DNA of 64,000 nucleotides from Candidatus Jettenia caeni. Lineage in GTDB: Bacteria; Planctomycetota; Brocadiia; Brocadiales; Brocadiaceae. Both the position numbers and the translations under genes were made by a program. The notes under the pieces are model-generated. The model searched no databases and was not told the origin of the DNA. It saw nothing but the letters and a program-made list of their open reading frames with translations. Shown here piece by piece: positions 27,784 to 36,716 of the stretch; positions within the stretch are counted from its first letter, which is position 1, and each line of letters opens with the position of its first letter. The stretch spans positions 496,001 through 560,000 of the forward strand of contig BAFH01000004.1 in NCBI GenBank assembly GCA_000296795.1, read 5' to 3'.

Positions 27784-28705
27784 TTATCTTTATTATTTAA
27801 CCCAGGCATTTCATCATACGTTTTATCTTCCTTCAAAACCTGACCGTTCTCAAGGTTATGTCGGGCGCTGGGGGCACATACCCTGGTCAGATAATGTTCA
27901 TGATATCCCCGTGGAGAATATTCACTCACTCGATCTGGATTGTATTGTTTTCCAATCTCCAGAACACTATTTCCAGGATCAATATGAGATTCTCTCGGAA
28001 GAACAGAGGAAGCTTCCACAAATTTATTTGGAACACGATCCACCCCGGGAACACCCCACAGATACCTCACATCCTATCGACAACCCGAATATTCTTTTAG
28101 TCCATGTTACTTCTTTTAATAATTTAATGTGGAACAACAACCGAACCCCAACGTGCGTGATCGAGCATGGAGTAATCATTCCGGAGAATATATCCTATAG
28201 AGGAGAAATTGAACGCGGTTTGGTCGTGGTTAATCATTTACAAAAACGAGGCCGCCGATTGGGTCACGATATATTTAAGAGTGTTCGGAAAAAGATTCCC
28301 TTAGATTTAGTTGGCATGGAAGCAGAGAAAGTGCCTGGCGGATTAGGAGAAGTACGCCATGATTTATTGCCAGCTTTTGAATCCCGTTACCGGTTTTTTT
28401 TTCATCCGATTCGTTATACGAGTTTCGGCTTGGCAGTATGTGAGGCCATGATGATTGGTATGCCAATCGTTGGATTAGCTACAACAGAAATGGCTGCCGT
28501 TATCAAGAATGATGTTTCTGGTTATATCGATACGAATATTCATACCTTGATTGATCGAATGAAAGAGCTATTACATGATCCTTCAAAAGCACGTCATCTC
28601 GGGAAAATGGCCCGTCAATATGCAGAAGAACATTTTAATATCCATCGATTTATTCATGATTGGGATAAGGCTTTTCAACGAGTTACCGGATTTTCTTCCC
28701 GGTAA
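27743..28705 (+). CDS. Glycosyltransferase, GT4-like
   Basis: A 320-residue protein with a GT-B shape. The C-terminal half carries YTSFGLAVCEAMMIGMPIVGLATTEMAAVI (about residues 230-260), the donor-binding E-x7-E-like region, and a closing HLGKMARQYAEEHFNIHRFIHDW helix. The N-terminal LRILIWHVHGSYLYYLTQAFH is the acceptor domain start. The ribosome site AAGGAG inside the end of the GT9 gene sets the start. Product unknown; context suggests a surface or storage saccharide. Confidence 0.85.
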   Translation: MRPLRILIWHVHGSYLYYLTQAFHHTFYLPSKPDRSQGYVGRWGHIPWSDNVHDIPVENIHSLDLDCIVFQSPEHYFQDQYEILSEEQRKLPQIYLEHDPPREHPTDTSHPIDNPNILLVHVTSFNNLMWNNNRTPTCVIEHGVIIPENISYRGEIERGLVVVNHLQKRGRRLGHDIFKSVRKKIPLDLVGMEAEKVPGGLGEVRHDLLPAFESRYRFFFHPIRYTSFGLAVCEAMMIGMPIVGLATTEMAAVIKNDVSGYIDTNIHTLIDRMKELLHDPSKARHLGKMARQYAEEHFNIHRFIHDWDKAFQRVTGFSSR

Positions 28706-28752
28706 TTACTCAATGTTGATTTAATTTTTGGAAATCGGGAAATAGAAATTTT

Positions 28753-30057
28753 ATGATAAATACCGTGAAACGCATTGCTATTATTAGTGAACATGCCTCT
28801 CCCATTGCCTTATTCGGCGGTGTGGATAGTGGCGGACAAAATGTTTATGTTGGACAACTCGCAAAAAATCTTGCATTGCTCGGCTATGAAGTTGATGTCT
28901 TTACACGTCGCGATAATAATCGCTTTCCCAAAATCTTTCCCTGGATAAAAGGAGTACGGATTATTCACGTCCCGGCCGGCCCTTCCGAGTTCATACCAAA
29001 AGAGGATTTATTTCCTTACATGACTCAATTTACTGAGTACACAGCCCGGTTTTTAAAAAATAATAAAAAATATGATATCATTCATGCAAATTTTTGGATG
29101 TCTGGTTTTGTAGCTATGAATCTGAAGCGTTCCCTGGGAATTCCTTTTGTCATTACATTCCATGCGCTGGGTCATGTTCGTCGCCTGCATCAGCGCGAAG
29201 CAGACAAATTTCCTGAGATTCGCTCTATGATTGAGGATAGTATTATGAAAGAGGCTGATCACATTATTGCTGAATGCCCGCAAGACAAAGAGGATATGAT
29301 TCATTTTTATACTCATGCAAAACCAGAAAAAATTACCATTATTCCTTGTGGTTTTGACCCTTCTGAACTTTGGCCTATGAAAAAAAATTCCGCGCGTACC
29401 GCTCTTTGGTTTAAATCTGATGAAAAATTGATCCTTCATCTCGGCCGTATGGTCCCCCGGAAAGGAGTTGACAACGTTATTTATGGTTTTGCGCTATGTA
29501 TAAAAAATTATCATATTAATGCCCGGCTTATTATCGGCGGAGGTGAAACTTCAATCCCTGAATTATTTATTCTGTCTCCGGAAATCTCCCGCCTCCAACG
29601 TATCGCATCTGAAGAAGGGATTTCAGATAAAATTTATTTTACCGGCCAGTTGAGCCGGAGTGAACTTAAATATTATTACAGCGCTGCAGATATGTTTGTG
29701 ACAACACCCTGGTATGAGCCATTTGGAATTACACCGATTGAAGCAATGGCATGTGGTACTACGGTTATCGGTTCCAATGTTGGGGGAATTAAATATACGG
29801 TGGTAGATGGAGAAACAGGCTTTTTAGTTTCTACTCATTGTCCGAAAGAACTTTCTGAGCGCATGGCCTATTTATACAAACGTCCTGCAGTAAGAAATAT
29901 ATTCCAAAAACAGGCAATCAAACGTGCGAATGATTTTTTTACCTGGGAAAGGGTCGTTGCTGATATTGCAACTCTTTATAAAAAAGTCTTACATACCCGT
30001 TCTGTGAGATTGGAAGAAGAAGTTTTTTCCCTGGGAGACCGAAAACTTTTCCTTTGA
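28753..30057 (+). CDS. Glycosyltransferase family 4, sucrose-phosphate-synthase-like
   Basis: A 434-residue GT4 enzyme. The N-terminal FGGVDSGGQNVYVGQLAKNL loop (about residues 21-40) is the acceptor loop seen in sucrose-phosphate synthases and MshA-like enzymes. HLGRMVPRKGVDNVI (about 228-242) and EPFGITPIEAMACGTTVIGSNVGG (about 322-345) bind the nucleotide sugar. Resemblance to sucrose synthases does not prove sucrose as product. It follows the previous GT gene after about 45 bases and precedes an MFS transporter. Confidence 0.88.
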   Translation: MINTVKRIAIISEHASPIALFGGVDSGGQNVYVGQLAKNLALLGYEVDVFTRRDNNRFPKIFPWIKGVRIIHVPAGPSEFIPKEDLFPYMTQFTEYTARFLKNNKKYDIIHANFWMSGFVAMNLKRSLGIPFVITFHALGHVRRLHQREADKFPEIRSMIEDSIMKEADHIIAECPQDKEDMIHFYTHAKPEKITIIPCGFDPSELWPMKKNSARTALWFKSDEKLILHLGRMVPRKGVDNVIYGFALCIKNYHINARLIIGGGETSIPELFILSPEISRLQRIASEEGISDKIYFTGQLSRSELKYYYSAADMFVTTPWYEPFGITPIEAMACGTTVIGSNVGGIKYTVVDGETGFLVSTHCPKELSERMAYLYKRPAVRNIFQKQAIKRANDFFTWERVVADIATLYKKVLHTRSVRLEEEVFSLGDRKLFL

Positions 30058-30129
30058 CATACATCCGTATTGATCCATTCAAAAGATATTCACAAAAAGA
30101 AAACAGGCTAAAGAACAAAGGTAGTTTTC

Positions 30130-31572
30130 ATGAAAATAAAAAGTAAAGAAGGGTCAGACCCATCGTTAGCCGTAAAAATTAGCGAAAGTCTTCACTATTG
30201 CTGGATAGAAGGAATTACTACATCCATCACGATGGGGATTTTAGATTATTATCTCGTTCCGTATGCCCTTTTTTTAGGGGCTACTACCCAGCAGGTAGGT
30301 TTTCTTGCTGCAACTCCTCCCCTGTTTTCCTCCATTGCCCTCCTATTTGCAGTAAAGGCTGTTCATCTGGCAGGCAATAGCCGGTTACGATTATTACTTT
30401 CCGGAATAGGAATTCAATGTATCATTTTAATGCTCATCTCGACACTCTCTTTGTTTCATCTCGCAGGAAGACCGGTAATTCTTATCTCTTTAATTTCTAT
30501 TTTTGGGGTATTGGGCACGATCATTGGACCCGCATGGGGAAGCCTTGTAAGCGATTATCTTCCACCAAATCAGCGTGGACTTTATTTTGGAGACAGGTCG
30601 CGCGCAATTGGAGTTGCGGGAGTTTTAGGCCTATGCCTGTGGGGCGCTGTGCTTGCCCTCATGAAGAAAATATCTATCTCAACAGGATTTTTTCTTGTTT
30701 TCCTGGGGGCAACGCTTTTTCGTTTTGTATCCCTTTACTATATGTCCAAAATGATTGATTTGCCGCTTCATAAATCAACAGAGAGCGATTTCACTTTTAC
30801 AAAATTTCTTTTCCGTTTCAAAGAAAGTAATTTTGTAAAATTCATCTTTTACGTTGCGAGTATTAGTTTTTCTGTACAACTTGCAACCCCCTATTTTAAT
30901 ATTTACCTGCTCCGGGAACTTCATTTTAATTACCTCACCTACATGATGATACATCTTGGTAGTGTAATAGCCGGTCTTATTGCATTTCCTATTTGGGGAA
31001 GGCATGCAGATCTTGTAGGTAATGCGAGAATTTTAAAAATTACCAGTTTTATCATTCCTGTAGTTCCTGTCTTATGGCTTTTTTCTGCAAATCCATTTTA
31101 TTTAGGTGTTGTTAATGCACTTGCTGGTTTTGTATGGAGTGGCTTTAATTTATGCACAACAAATTTTATCTATGATGCAGTAAGCGCTCAAAAGCGGTTG
31201 AGGTGTCTGGGATACTTCAATTTAATTAATGGAGGCGCCATTTTTGCCGGGGCTTCACTGGGTGGTTTCCTGGCTGAACGGGTTTCACCTCTTTGGGGTT
31301 CCCGGTTATTAACAATATTTTTGATTTCTGCGATTCTTCGTTTCCTTGCGGATTTTTTTCTCTCAAGGCATTTTACTGAAGTTCGTGCATCTACAAAAAA
31401 GGTATCCAGTACCGAACTTTTCTTTAGTGTCGTTGGTGTAAGACCATTGGAAGGAATAAATACCGAATTCGAAATCTTTCCCTCATTCCGGCAACTCGTG
31501 AAACTGCGAAAAAAATCAAAAAAAACAAAGAAAACACGGAAAACGATGAAAAAGCAGAAACAATCTCATTGA
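30130..31572 (+). CDS. MFS transporter with basic C-terminal tail
   Basis: A 480-residue membrane protein with about twelve hydrophobic helices and the MFS loop motif between helices 2 and 3 in weak form. The middle loop (about 225-235) is charged as usual. The last 25 residues are almost only Lys, Arg, Thr and Ser (RKKSKKTKKTRKTMKK), unlike typical MFS proteins, and would lie in the cytoplasm. As the last gene of the glycosyltransferase run it may export a small glycoside, which is inference. Confidence 0.82.
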   Translation: MKIKSKEGSDPSLAVKISESLHYCWIEGITTSITMGILDYYLVPYALFLGATTQQVGFLAATPPLFSSIALLFAVKAVHLAGNSRLRLLLSGIGIQCIILMLISTLSLFHLAGRPVILISLISIFGVLGTIIGPAWGSLVSDYLPPNQRGLYFGDRSRAIGVAGVLGLCLWGAVLALMKKISISTGFFLVFLGATLFRFVSLYYMSKMIDLPLHKSTESDFTFTKFLFRFKESNFVKFIFYVASISFSVQLATPYFNIYLLRELHFNYLTYMMIHLGSVIAGLIAFPIWGRHADLVGNARILKITSFIIPVVPVLWLFSANPFYLGVVNALAGFVWSGFNLCTTNFIYDAVSAQKRLRCLGYFNLINGGAIFAGASLGGFLAERVSPLWGSRLLTIFLISAILRFLADFFLSRHFTEVRASTKKVSSTELFFSVVGVRPLEGINTEFEIFPSFRQLVKLRKKSKKTKKTRKTMKKQKQSH

Positions 31573-31593
31573 TTGGCACTTAAAAATTGCGGT

Positions 31594-31712
31594 TGGACAC
31601 AGATGAACACGGATAAACACGGATTTTTTAGCAGGAGAGAAGCATGATTAATTACCTATTGGATGAGGTAAAATATCTCCATCATTATTTTTATCTGTAC
31701 TTATCTGTGTCC
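31594..31712. repeat. Dispersed palindromic repeat (MITE-like), copy 1
   Basis: The two ends are imperfect inverted repeats built on GGACACAGATGAACACGG (left) and its complement with CTTATCTGTGTCCCA (right). The element lies between convergent genes. The same sequence family occurs at 56138-56277 and as a fragment near 18.3 kb. Confidence 0.7.
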
Positions 31713-31755
31713 CATTGAAGAATTTAGATAACATAAATTATGAGACATGCAATAA

Positions 31756-31805
31756 GCAGGGAAAAGGATTACGGCTATCTTTTGTGCCGTAATCCATTCC
31801 CTTTT
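31756..31805. terminator. Hairpin terminator between convergent genes
   Basis: A perfect ten-base stem (GGATTACGGC, 31766-31775; GCCGTAATCC, 31786-31795) with weaker outer pairing (GGGAA/TTCCC) and TTTT on the plus-strand side. It probably ends transcripts from the MFS operon and possibly the protease gene on the other strand. Confidence 0.65.
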
Positions 31806-31828
31806 GAATCAATAAAACTTAATAAACT

Positions 31829-33901
31829 TTACGGTATGGTATTTGTGCAGGTGTTAACAACTGTCCAGGTATAGGAAGTTCCATTTTTCGTTAGATTACC
31901 AATATGCCAGTATCTATTCGTTCCGCAGCTTACGGGCGGACTGTACAACGTTCCAATGGAGGTTGCACCGTTATAGATCTGGGCAGACATTTGCGAGCCA
32001 GTCCATGATGGACTAAAGTATGTCGAATAAGGATACTTATCGACAAATACCTTATAAACTCCGTTCGATGCCGAGTTCCCAATGACAATCGTTTCCAGAG
32101 GCTCCAAATCCTCAAAAGAATCACGAGGCCATCCAACAAACGGTGAAGTCATGAAATCGCCCGGGTTACCCCAATAGACATACGATCCATTTGGCAATCT
32201 CACCCAAAGATCAAATTCCCAACCGTTGCAGCCATCGATACAACCCGTAGTATCCACTATAGGCTGCACGGTCGACCAGTCAATGGTAATGGTAGCATTC
32301 CCGGTTGTCCTTGATTTGGGGAGGGCATCTGTGTATGGTCCTGCTACCGAAGCAATAGTAATATTGTTCCTTACCGCTGCATTTACATATCCGGCCTTAT
32401 CTCCTCTCAGTATTCTGCTCGTGCCTGTTCCAAGCCCTGTCATCTCATAGGAACCACCACTGTTCGTTAAATCAAGCGCCAGCGGTGTAACTCCTGAGAA
32501 TAATCTGGCATTTGCGGGAGCAAGAGGCGAACTAGGCGCCTTGCCGGTAACCGGGTCAAGTATCCTTCCCACGATAGCTCTCTCAGTAGTACCGAGTAAC
32601 GCCTGACGCACATCGACCCTTCGGGTTCTAACGGGAAAACCCTTGCCTATCAATTTTCCGTTTGTTACAAGCCGCGCAACTAAGCCATCCCGCGTAAGGG
32701 CTGGCAACTGTCCCCACACAAGGGCGGCTGCCCCGGCCACTACCGGTGATGCCATAGAAGTACCTGACATAGGCGCATATCCTGCCGCAGGAGTCGTCGA
32801 TAATATTTCCCATCCAGGCGCCGCAATATTATATTGGCCTGGGGTCGCAGATGGGCTGAAGTTTGAAAACCATGCCCTGGCATCGTTCTCTTCCGTAGCC
32901 ATAACCCGAAGGGCAGTATTCACATCACCTCCAGGATATGAAGGGGTGGTAGTGTTAGAATTACCGGCAGCCGCTACAAGCACCTTTCCTGCATTTTTGA
33001 TAGCAAGCACCTCAGCAGCAACGAGCGCGCTGGCAGGACCTCCAAGGCTCATATTTATCACTTTTGTAGGAGGTGTTGTAACCGCTGTTCTTGCGTATTT
33101 CATACCTTCTGCAACATCGAAAAAGGTACCAGATCCGCTGGCTGAAAGAACCTTCACGGCTAATATTTTAGAATTCGGACTTACTCCTTCTCCATACTGA
33201 CCGTTACCTGCCTTTGCTGCAATAATCCCCGCAACATGAGTACCATGCCCATTATCATCGTAAGGGTCGAAATTATTTGCAACACAGTTTTTCCCTAAAT
33301 AGACCTTACCGGAAAGATCAGGATGGGTGTAATCCACACCGGTATCAATTACTGCAACTGTTGGCGGTGTAGCAGAGAGCGCCCCAAGCGCAGCTGTCTT
33401 TCTTATTACGGTAAGATGCCACTGGTATCCGGTTCCCGCATCGGCAGATACGGATTGAGCATTCATATCGCCAGGGGTAGAATTTTTATTCTGTAACCCT
33501 TTATTCTTCTGCCCTCTTATATCAGGAAGAAGCGGCTTGGGCGGAATACTCATAAAACCGTTTCTTTCAACAAACGATACATTGGGAAGTTTAATAAGAG
33601 AATGAGCAGCATCCTTTACTGCTTCTTCGGATGAAAACTGCAGCAGAACAGCAGTATTCCCCATTTTCTTTACCAGTTTGCCCCCTGATGCATTAGCTAC
33701 CTTGAAAATAGCAAGCGTACTCATGCCTTCTTTGATCCCAACGATCAACTGACCTGCAACATAATCTTTCCCGGCAACCAGCCCAGGCTCAAAACCGTAT
33801 CCGAGTTTTTTATTCTGTGTTTCATCTGCCATTGCACCTATCGAATTGGACAATACCATAGATAGGACAAACATAACGGACAAAAAAACCTTTCCTCTCA
33901 T
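31829..33901 (-). CDS. Secreted subtilisin-like serine protease (S8)
   Basis: A 690-residue exported protease. After the signal peptide comes an inhibitor-like propeptide (about 40-115). The peptidase domain has the triad D186 (VIDTGVDYTHPDL), H219 (NGHGTHVAGI) and S382 (GTSMASPVVAG), plus the oxyanion N314. A C-terminal region of about 240 residues, with a carboxypeptidase-regulatory-like beta part (GRILDPVTG) and a cysteine-containing end, follows. The frame is open to 33952, but the AAAGGAGGGG site fixes the ATG at 33901. The STN/HEAT gene lies 76 bases upstream on the same strand, so both should be under the c-di-GMP riboswitch at 35.2-35.4 kb. Targets may be matrix proteins or the cell's own surface layer. 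Confidence 0.93.
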   Translation of the reverse strand: MRGKVFLSVMFVLSMVLSNSIGAMADETQNKKLGYGFEPGLVAGKDYVAGQLIVGIKEGMSTLAIFKVANASGGKLVKKMGNTAVLLQFSSEEAVKDAAHSLIKLPNVSFVERNGFMSIPPKPLLPDIRGQKNKGLQNKNSTPGDMNAQSVSADAGTGYQWHLTVIRKTAALGALSATPPTVAVIDTGVDYTHPDLSGKVYLGKNCVANNFDPYDDNGHGTHVAGIIAAKAGNGQYGEGVSPNSKILAVKVLSASGSGTFFDVAEGMKYARTAVTTPPTKVINMSLGGPASALVAAEVLAIKNAGKVLVAAAGNSNTTTPSYPGGDVNTALRVMATEENDARAWFSNFSPSATPGQYNIAAPGWEILSTTPAAGYAPMSGTSMASPVVAGAAALVWGQLPALTRDGLVARLVTNGKLIGKGFPVRTRRVDVRQALLGTTERAIVGRILDPVTGKAPSSPLAPANARLFSGVTPLALDLTNSGGSYEMTGLGTGTSRILRGDKAGYVNAAVRNNITIASVAGPYTDALPKSRTTGNATITIDWSTVQPIVDTTGCIDGCNGWEFDLWVRLPNGSYVYWGNPGDFMTSPFVGWPRDSFEDLEPLETIVIGNSASNGVYKVFVDKYPYSTYFSPSWTGSQMSAQIYNGATSIGTLYSPPVSCGTNRYWHIGNLTKNGTSYTWTVVNTCTNTIP

Positions 33902-33977
33902 ACAACCCCTCCTTTTCTCTATTGTTTTCATGATAAACATCATTACAACCACAGAACTCTATTCGCTTATACGTATG

Positions 33978-34991
33978 TTATTCTTCTCTTACCTCCTTTC
34001 TTGCCTCTAACTCATACATAAGCCCTTCTGCCTTGCTACGCACTAATTCATCACTATCATGGAGAACTACTCTTGCTGCTTCAAGGGCAAATTCTTCGCC
34101 TTTGGATGTCATTGCCTCTATTGCCATTATCCTTATTTCAGGATCAGGATGGGTTAATCTCGCCCTTAAAATAGGTAATCCATCCTGAGCAGACAAATGA
34201 GATAGCTGGCTGAATGCCATATGCCGTATATCAGTATTATCATCTTCCGTTGCATCTTTTAATATCTCCATTGCATCTGAGCCAAATAATTCACCTGAAC
34301 CAAACAGCTCTCCCAGTAACGAAATAGCTGTTTTGCGAATATCAGTGTTTGTACTTCGGCTATCGTTGAGAAGTAAACCGGCAACGCTTCTATAGCCCCT
34401 TTCATGAAGTTGTTTATATGCAATCTCTCTGATTAAGGGGTCTGAATCTCTCGTTGCTGAGTAAAGAATATCCTCTATATACGGATGATTTATTTCTAAG
34501 AGTTCTTGAATCTTTACAAGACGCATGTTGAGGTCGAGACCTTGAAGATTATTATAGAAAAACTCACCTTCCGTTTTCTCATCCTCCTGAAAAACGACAG
34601 ACTCTAAGGATGAAACAGGCCGGCGTCCTATGATCAGCAGGCGGGGTAATATTTCACCATGAGAAGCCGCTTTCATAAAAATAGCGTAATTTACATGGGC
34701 CAGAAGTTTTTTTAAGCTCTCATGGAGGGTAAGTCCGGAAAAGCAGATACTCACTGGCTCTTGAAGACGCTCTGAACCATGAATCTCTATTCGTGTCTGG
34801 CAAGAGATCTGGTAAAGTATGTCTGAGAGCGGAGCCTTCTCTGCGATTACACTAAGACGCTGCTCTTTCCATGCAACTTTCAATGGTATAACCCCTTGCT
34901 GAGCTTGTGCTGAATACGGGTAAAAAAATAAGCTAATGTAAAGTAACAGGAGGAATATCGTAAAAGGTATTTTATGACTCTCTATATGCAT
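33978..34991 (-). CDS. Exported STN-domain and HEAT-repeat protein
   Basis: A protein of about 337 residues with a signal peptide. Residues about 38-120 form an STN/secretin-N-like small domain (LSDILYQISCQTRIEIHGSERLQEPVSI). From about 160 on are HEAT-like helical repeats (DPLIREIAYKQLHERG, DNTDIRHMAFSQLSHL, DPEIRIMAIEAM). STN domains usually bind peptides or start outer-membrane secretin and TonB systems, and HEAT repeats bind proteins. It is the first gene after the riboswitch and precedes the protease; a role as protease partner or secretion helper is inference. The ATG at 34991 is preferred over a TTG just before it. Confidence 0.78.
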   Translation of the reverse strand: MHIESHKIPFTIFLLLLYISLFFYPYSAQAQQGVIPLKVAWKEQRLSVIAEKAPLSDILYQISCQTRIEIHGSERLQEPVSICFSGLTLHESLKKLLAHVNYAIFMKAASHGEILPRLLIIGRRPVSSLESVVFQEDEKTEGEFFYNNLQGLDLNMRLVKIQELLEINHPYIEDILYSATRDSDPLIREIAYKQLHERGYRSVAGLLLNDSRSTNTDIRKTAISLLGELFGSGELFGSDAMEILKDATEDDNTDIRHMAFSQLSHLSAQDGLPILRARLTHPDPEIRIMAIEAMTSKGEEFALEAARVVLHDSDELVRSKAEGLMYELEARKEVREE

Positions 34992-35169
34992 CAAATTCTA
35001 TGTAAAGCTTTTCTCTGGTTTCAGGACTTTTAAATATTTGTAATCGTTAGCAAGGTGAAGTTTGGTAGTCATTCGGAGCGGAGTGAAGAATCTCCCGCCC
35101 GTGAAAAAGCGATACTCTTCGTTCCACGGATGATAAAGATGGATGCGATCTTTTTGCAACTATCAGGAA

Positions 35170-35210
35170 AATAAAAAACCTTACTTCTGAAAACATTTTC
35201 TGAAGTAAGG
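35170..35210 (-). terminator. Regulatory terminator of the c-di-GMP leader
   Basis: On the minus strand, a 9 bp outer stem (CCTTACTTC/GAAGTAAGG) and a 5 bp inner stem (GAAAA/TTTTC) are followed by TTTTTTATTTT. It stands 180 bases before the STN/HEAT gene. Nine bases of its inner part can instead pair with the 5' strand of the aptamer. Confidence 0.88.
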
Positions 35211-35411
35211 CTATATTTCCTCATGTTAAATTTGTAAGACATTTTCGGTAGCAAGGCCATCTTATTTCTATCGTGCCAGTTATGAACGAGAGTGTCTGTT
35301 ACGTATACTGACACTGTTCACGAACACTGTCCACTGTTACAAGATCCTTTACTTTGCGTCCCCTGATCACTCAGGGTTTGCCTTTGTCACAATGTTTTCT
35401 CTACTTTAAGC
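35211..35411 (-). promoter_or_regulatory. Cyclic di-GMP-I (GEMM) riboswitch
   Basis: Read on the minus strand, the leader has the GEMM-I core in order: GGCAAACC (35375-35382), a CCCUGA stem closed by a GNRA loop (GUGA), GGGACGCAAAG (35352-35362), a long variable arm, and GCCUUGCUACCG (35246-35257) followed by AAAAUGUC. P1 forms from ACAUU near 35391 and AAUGU near 35240. The variable P1b arm is expanded, containing a GTTCGTGAAC palindrome. The 5' strand GAAAACATT (35391-35399) is the exact complement of AATGTTTTC inside the downstream terminator. Binding of c-di-GMP would close P1 and leave the terminator free, so the switch is predicted to be OFF with ligand. Confidence 0.87.
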
Positions 35412-35417
35412 AGCTGC

Positions 35418-35446
35418 TTTATAACATGTACAATATTTTATGTCAA
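35418..35446 (-). promoter_or_regulatory. Sigma-70-type promoter of the riboswitch leader
   Basis: On the minus strand TTGACA (35441-35446) and TATAAA (35418-35423) are 17 bases apart. The expected start near 35411 lies directly before the aptamer. Confidence 0.8.
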
Positions 35447-35536
35447 TTAAAATTTTTAATTCTGATGTTAAACCTTTACAACGAAAAAGAGAAAAGTTCC
35501 TGTCCTGACAAATGATAAGACAATGACTAAAATTTA

Positions 35537-35716
35537 TTGAATCGTAAAATATTGTCTGCTATAATCAGATATTAAATTTCTCGTAATTGTAGTATGACCA
35601 ATGAGTATTCGGTCATTATTCTCTCAGAATAATGAGATAATAACCCTAATAGTATCTTGAACAAAATGAAGATTCTTGCAGAAGTTAAGGTCATGCCCCT
35701 GTGCATGACCTTTTTT
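35537..35716 (+). ncRNA. Candidate small RNA or attenuating leader upstream of the MoeB/ThiF gene
   Basis: On the plus strand TTGAAT (35537-35542) and TATAAT (35560-35565) are 17 bases apart and form a good promoter. About 115 bases later comes a ten-base hairpin (AAGGTCATGC/GCATGACCTT) followed by six T (35687-35716), a full terminator. No gene lies between. ATGACC at 35594-35599 and GGTCAT at 35611-35616 can pair with each other or compete with the terminator arms. It ends about 70 bases before the MoeB-like gene, so it is either an attenuated leader of that gene or a free RNA of about 145 bases. Confidence 0.55.
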
Positions 35717-35787
35717 ATGGGAAAAATTACATTGCAACGAGGAACAAATTTCGTATATAACTATCCATAATGCATAGGAAGAATACA

Positions 35788-36597
35788 ATGTCATCGCCAT
35801 TTACAGAAGAACAGATAAAGCGTTACTCACGTCACATTATCCTCCCTGAAGTTGGAGGAAAGGGCCAGTTGAAACTTTTAAAGGCGAAGGTATTTCTCGT
35901 AGGCGCGGGGGGTCTTGGCTCTCCGGCTGCATTTTATCTTGCTGCTGCAGGAGTCGGAAAGATCGGTATCGCAGATAGTGACTGTGTAGACCATTCAAAT
36001 TTGCAGCGGCAAATTTTACATGCTACCAAAGATGTCGGCCGTTCAAAAGCTATCTCTGCCAAAGAAACCCTTGAGGCGCTAAATCCCGACATAGAGGTAA
36101 TCCCTTATACAGATCGTTTGAATTCAGAAAATATCCTTGATATTATCAAAGATTACGATGTAATTCTCGATGGCGCCGATAACTTCCCTACAAGATATCT
36201 TGTGAATGATGCCTGCGTTTTTCTTAAAAAACCGCTTTCCCACGGTTCTATCTTCCGGTTTGAGGGGCAGGTTACAACAATCATACCTTTTGATGGGCCT
36301 TGCTATCGCTGTTTATATGAAATGCCCCCTCCCCCCGGATTGGTACCCTCCTGTCAGGAGGCTGGGGTATTAGGCGTGCTGCCAGGAGTAATAGGTTCTA
36401 TTCAGGCTACAGAAGTTGTGAAATTAATTCTTGGCAAAGGGCAGATTTTAAAGGGAAAATTGCTTATGTATGATTCATTAAATATGGAATTTAAAAAGGT
36501 CAAGATACACAGGAATCCTAACTGTCCGGTATGCAGCGATAAAGCTACCATCAAAGAGCTTATTGATTATGAAGAATTCTGCCAGACTCATGGTTAA
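35788..36597 (+). CDS. MoeB/ThiF-family adenylyltransferase
   Basis: A 269-residue E1-like enzyme that would adenylate the C-terminus of a sulfur-carrier protein (MoaD or ThiS type). The nucleotide loop GAGGLGSPAAFYLAAAGVG (about residues 39-57), the SNLQRQILH arginine segment, and the zinc cysteines CYRC and CPVC are present. It lacks the C-terminal rhodanese domain of MoeZ/MOCS3, but an anchored rhodanese gene lies about 120 bases downstream. The start at 35788 has an AGGAAG site; the in-frame ATG at 35770 does not. The partner carrier protein is not in the window. Confidence 0.9.
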   Translation: MSSPFTEEQIKRYSRHIILPEVGGKGQLKLLKAKVFLVGAGGLGSPAAFYLAAAGVGKIGIADSDCVDHSNLQRQILHATKDVGRSKAISAKETLEALNPDIEVIPYTDRLNSENILDIIKDYDVILDGADNFPTRYLVNDACVFLKKPLSHGSIFRFEGQVTTIIPFDGPCYRCLYEMPPPPGLVPSCQEAGVLGVLPGVIGSIQATEVVKLILGKGQILKGKLLMYDSLNMEFKKVKIHRNPNCPVCSDKATIKELIDYEEFCQTHG

Positions 36598-36716
36598 ATA
36601 AGACCGGCAGGAGAATGTATCTATCATGTATAAGTTTTATTTACAATTCGATAGTAATCCCTCAAACTCACCTGTGGGTATAAACTGTCGGGAGAAATTT
36701 CAGAGGAGGAAACCAT

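Noticed and set aside
32643-33200. Plus-strand frame of 185 residues
   Set aside because: It lies wholly within the subtilase peptidase domain on the other strand, which has its triad intact; the frame has no ribosome site or known domain.
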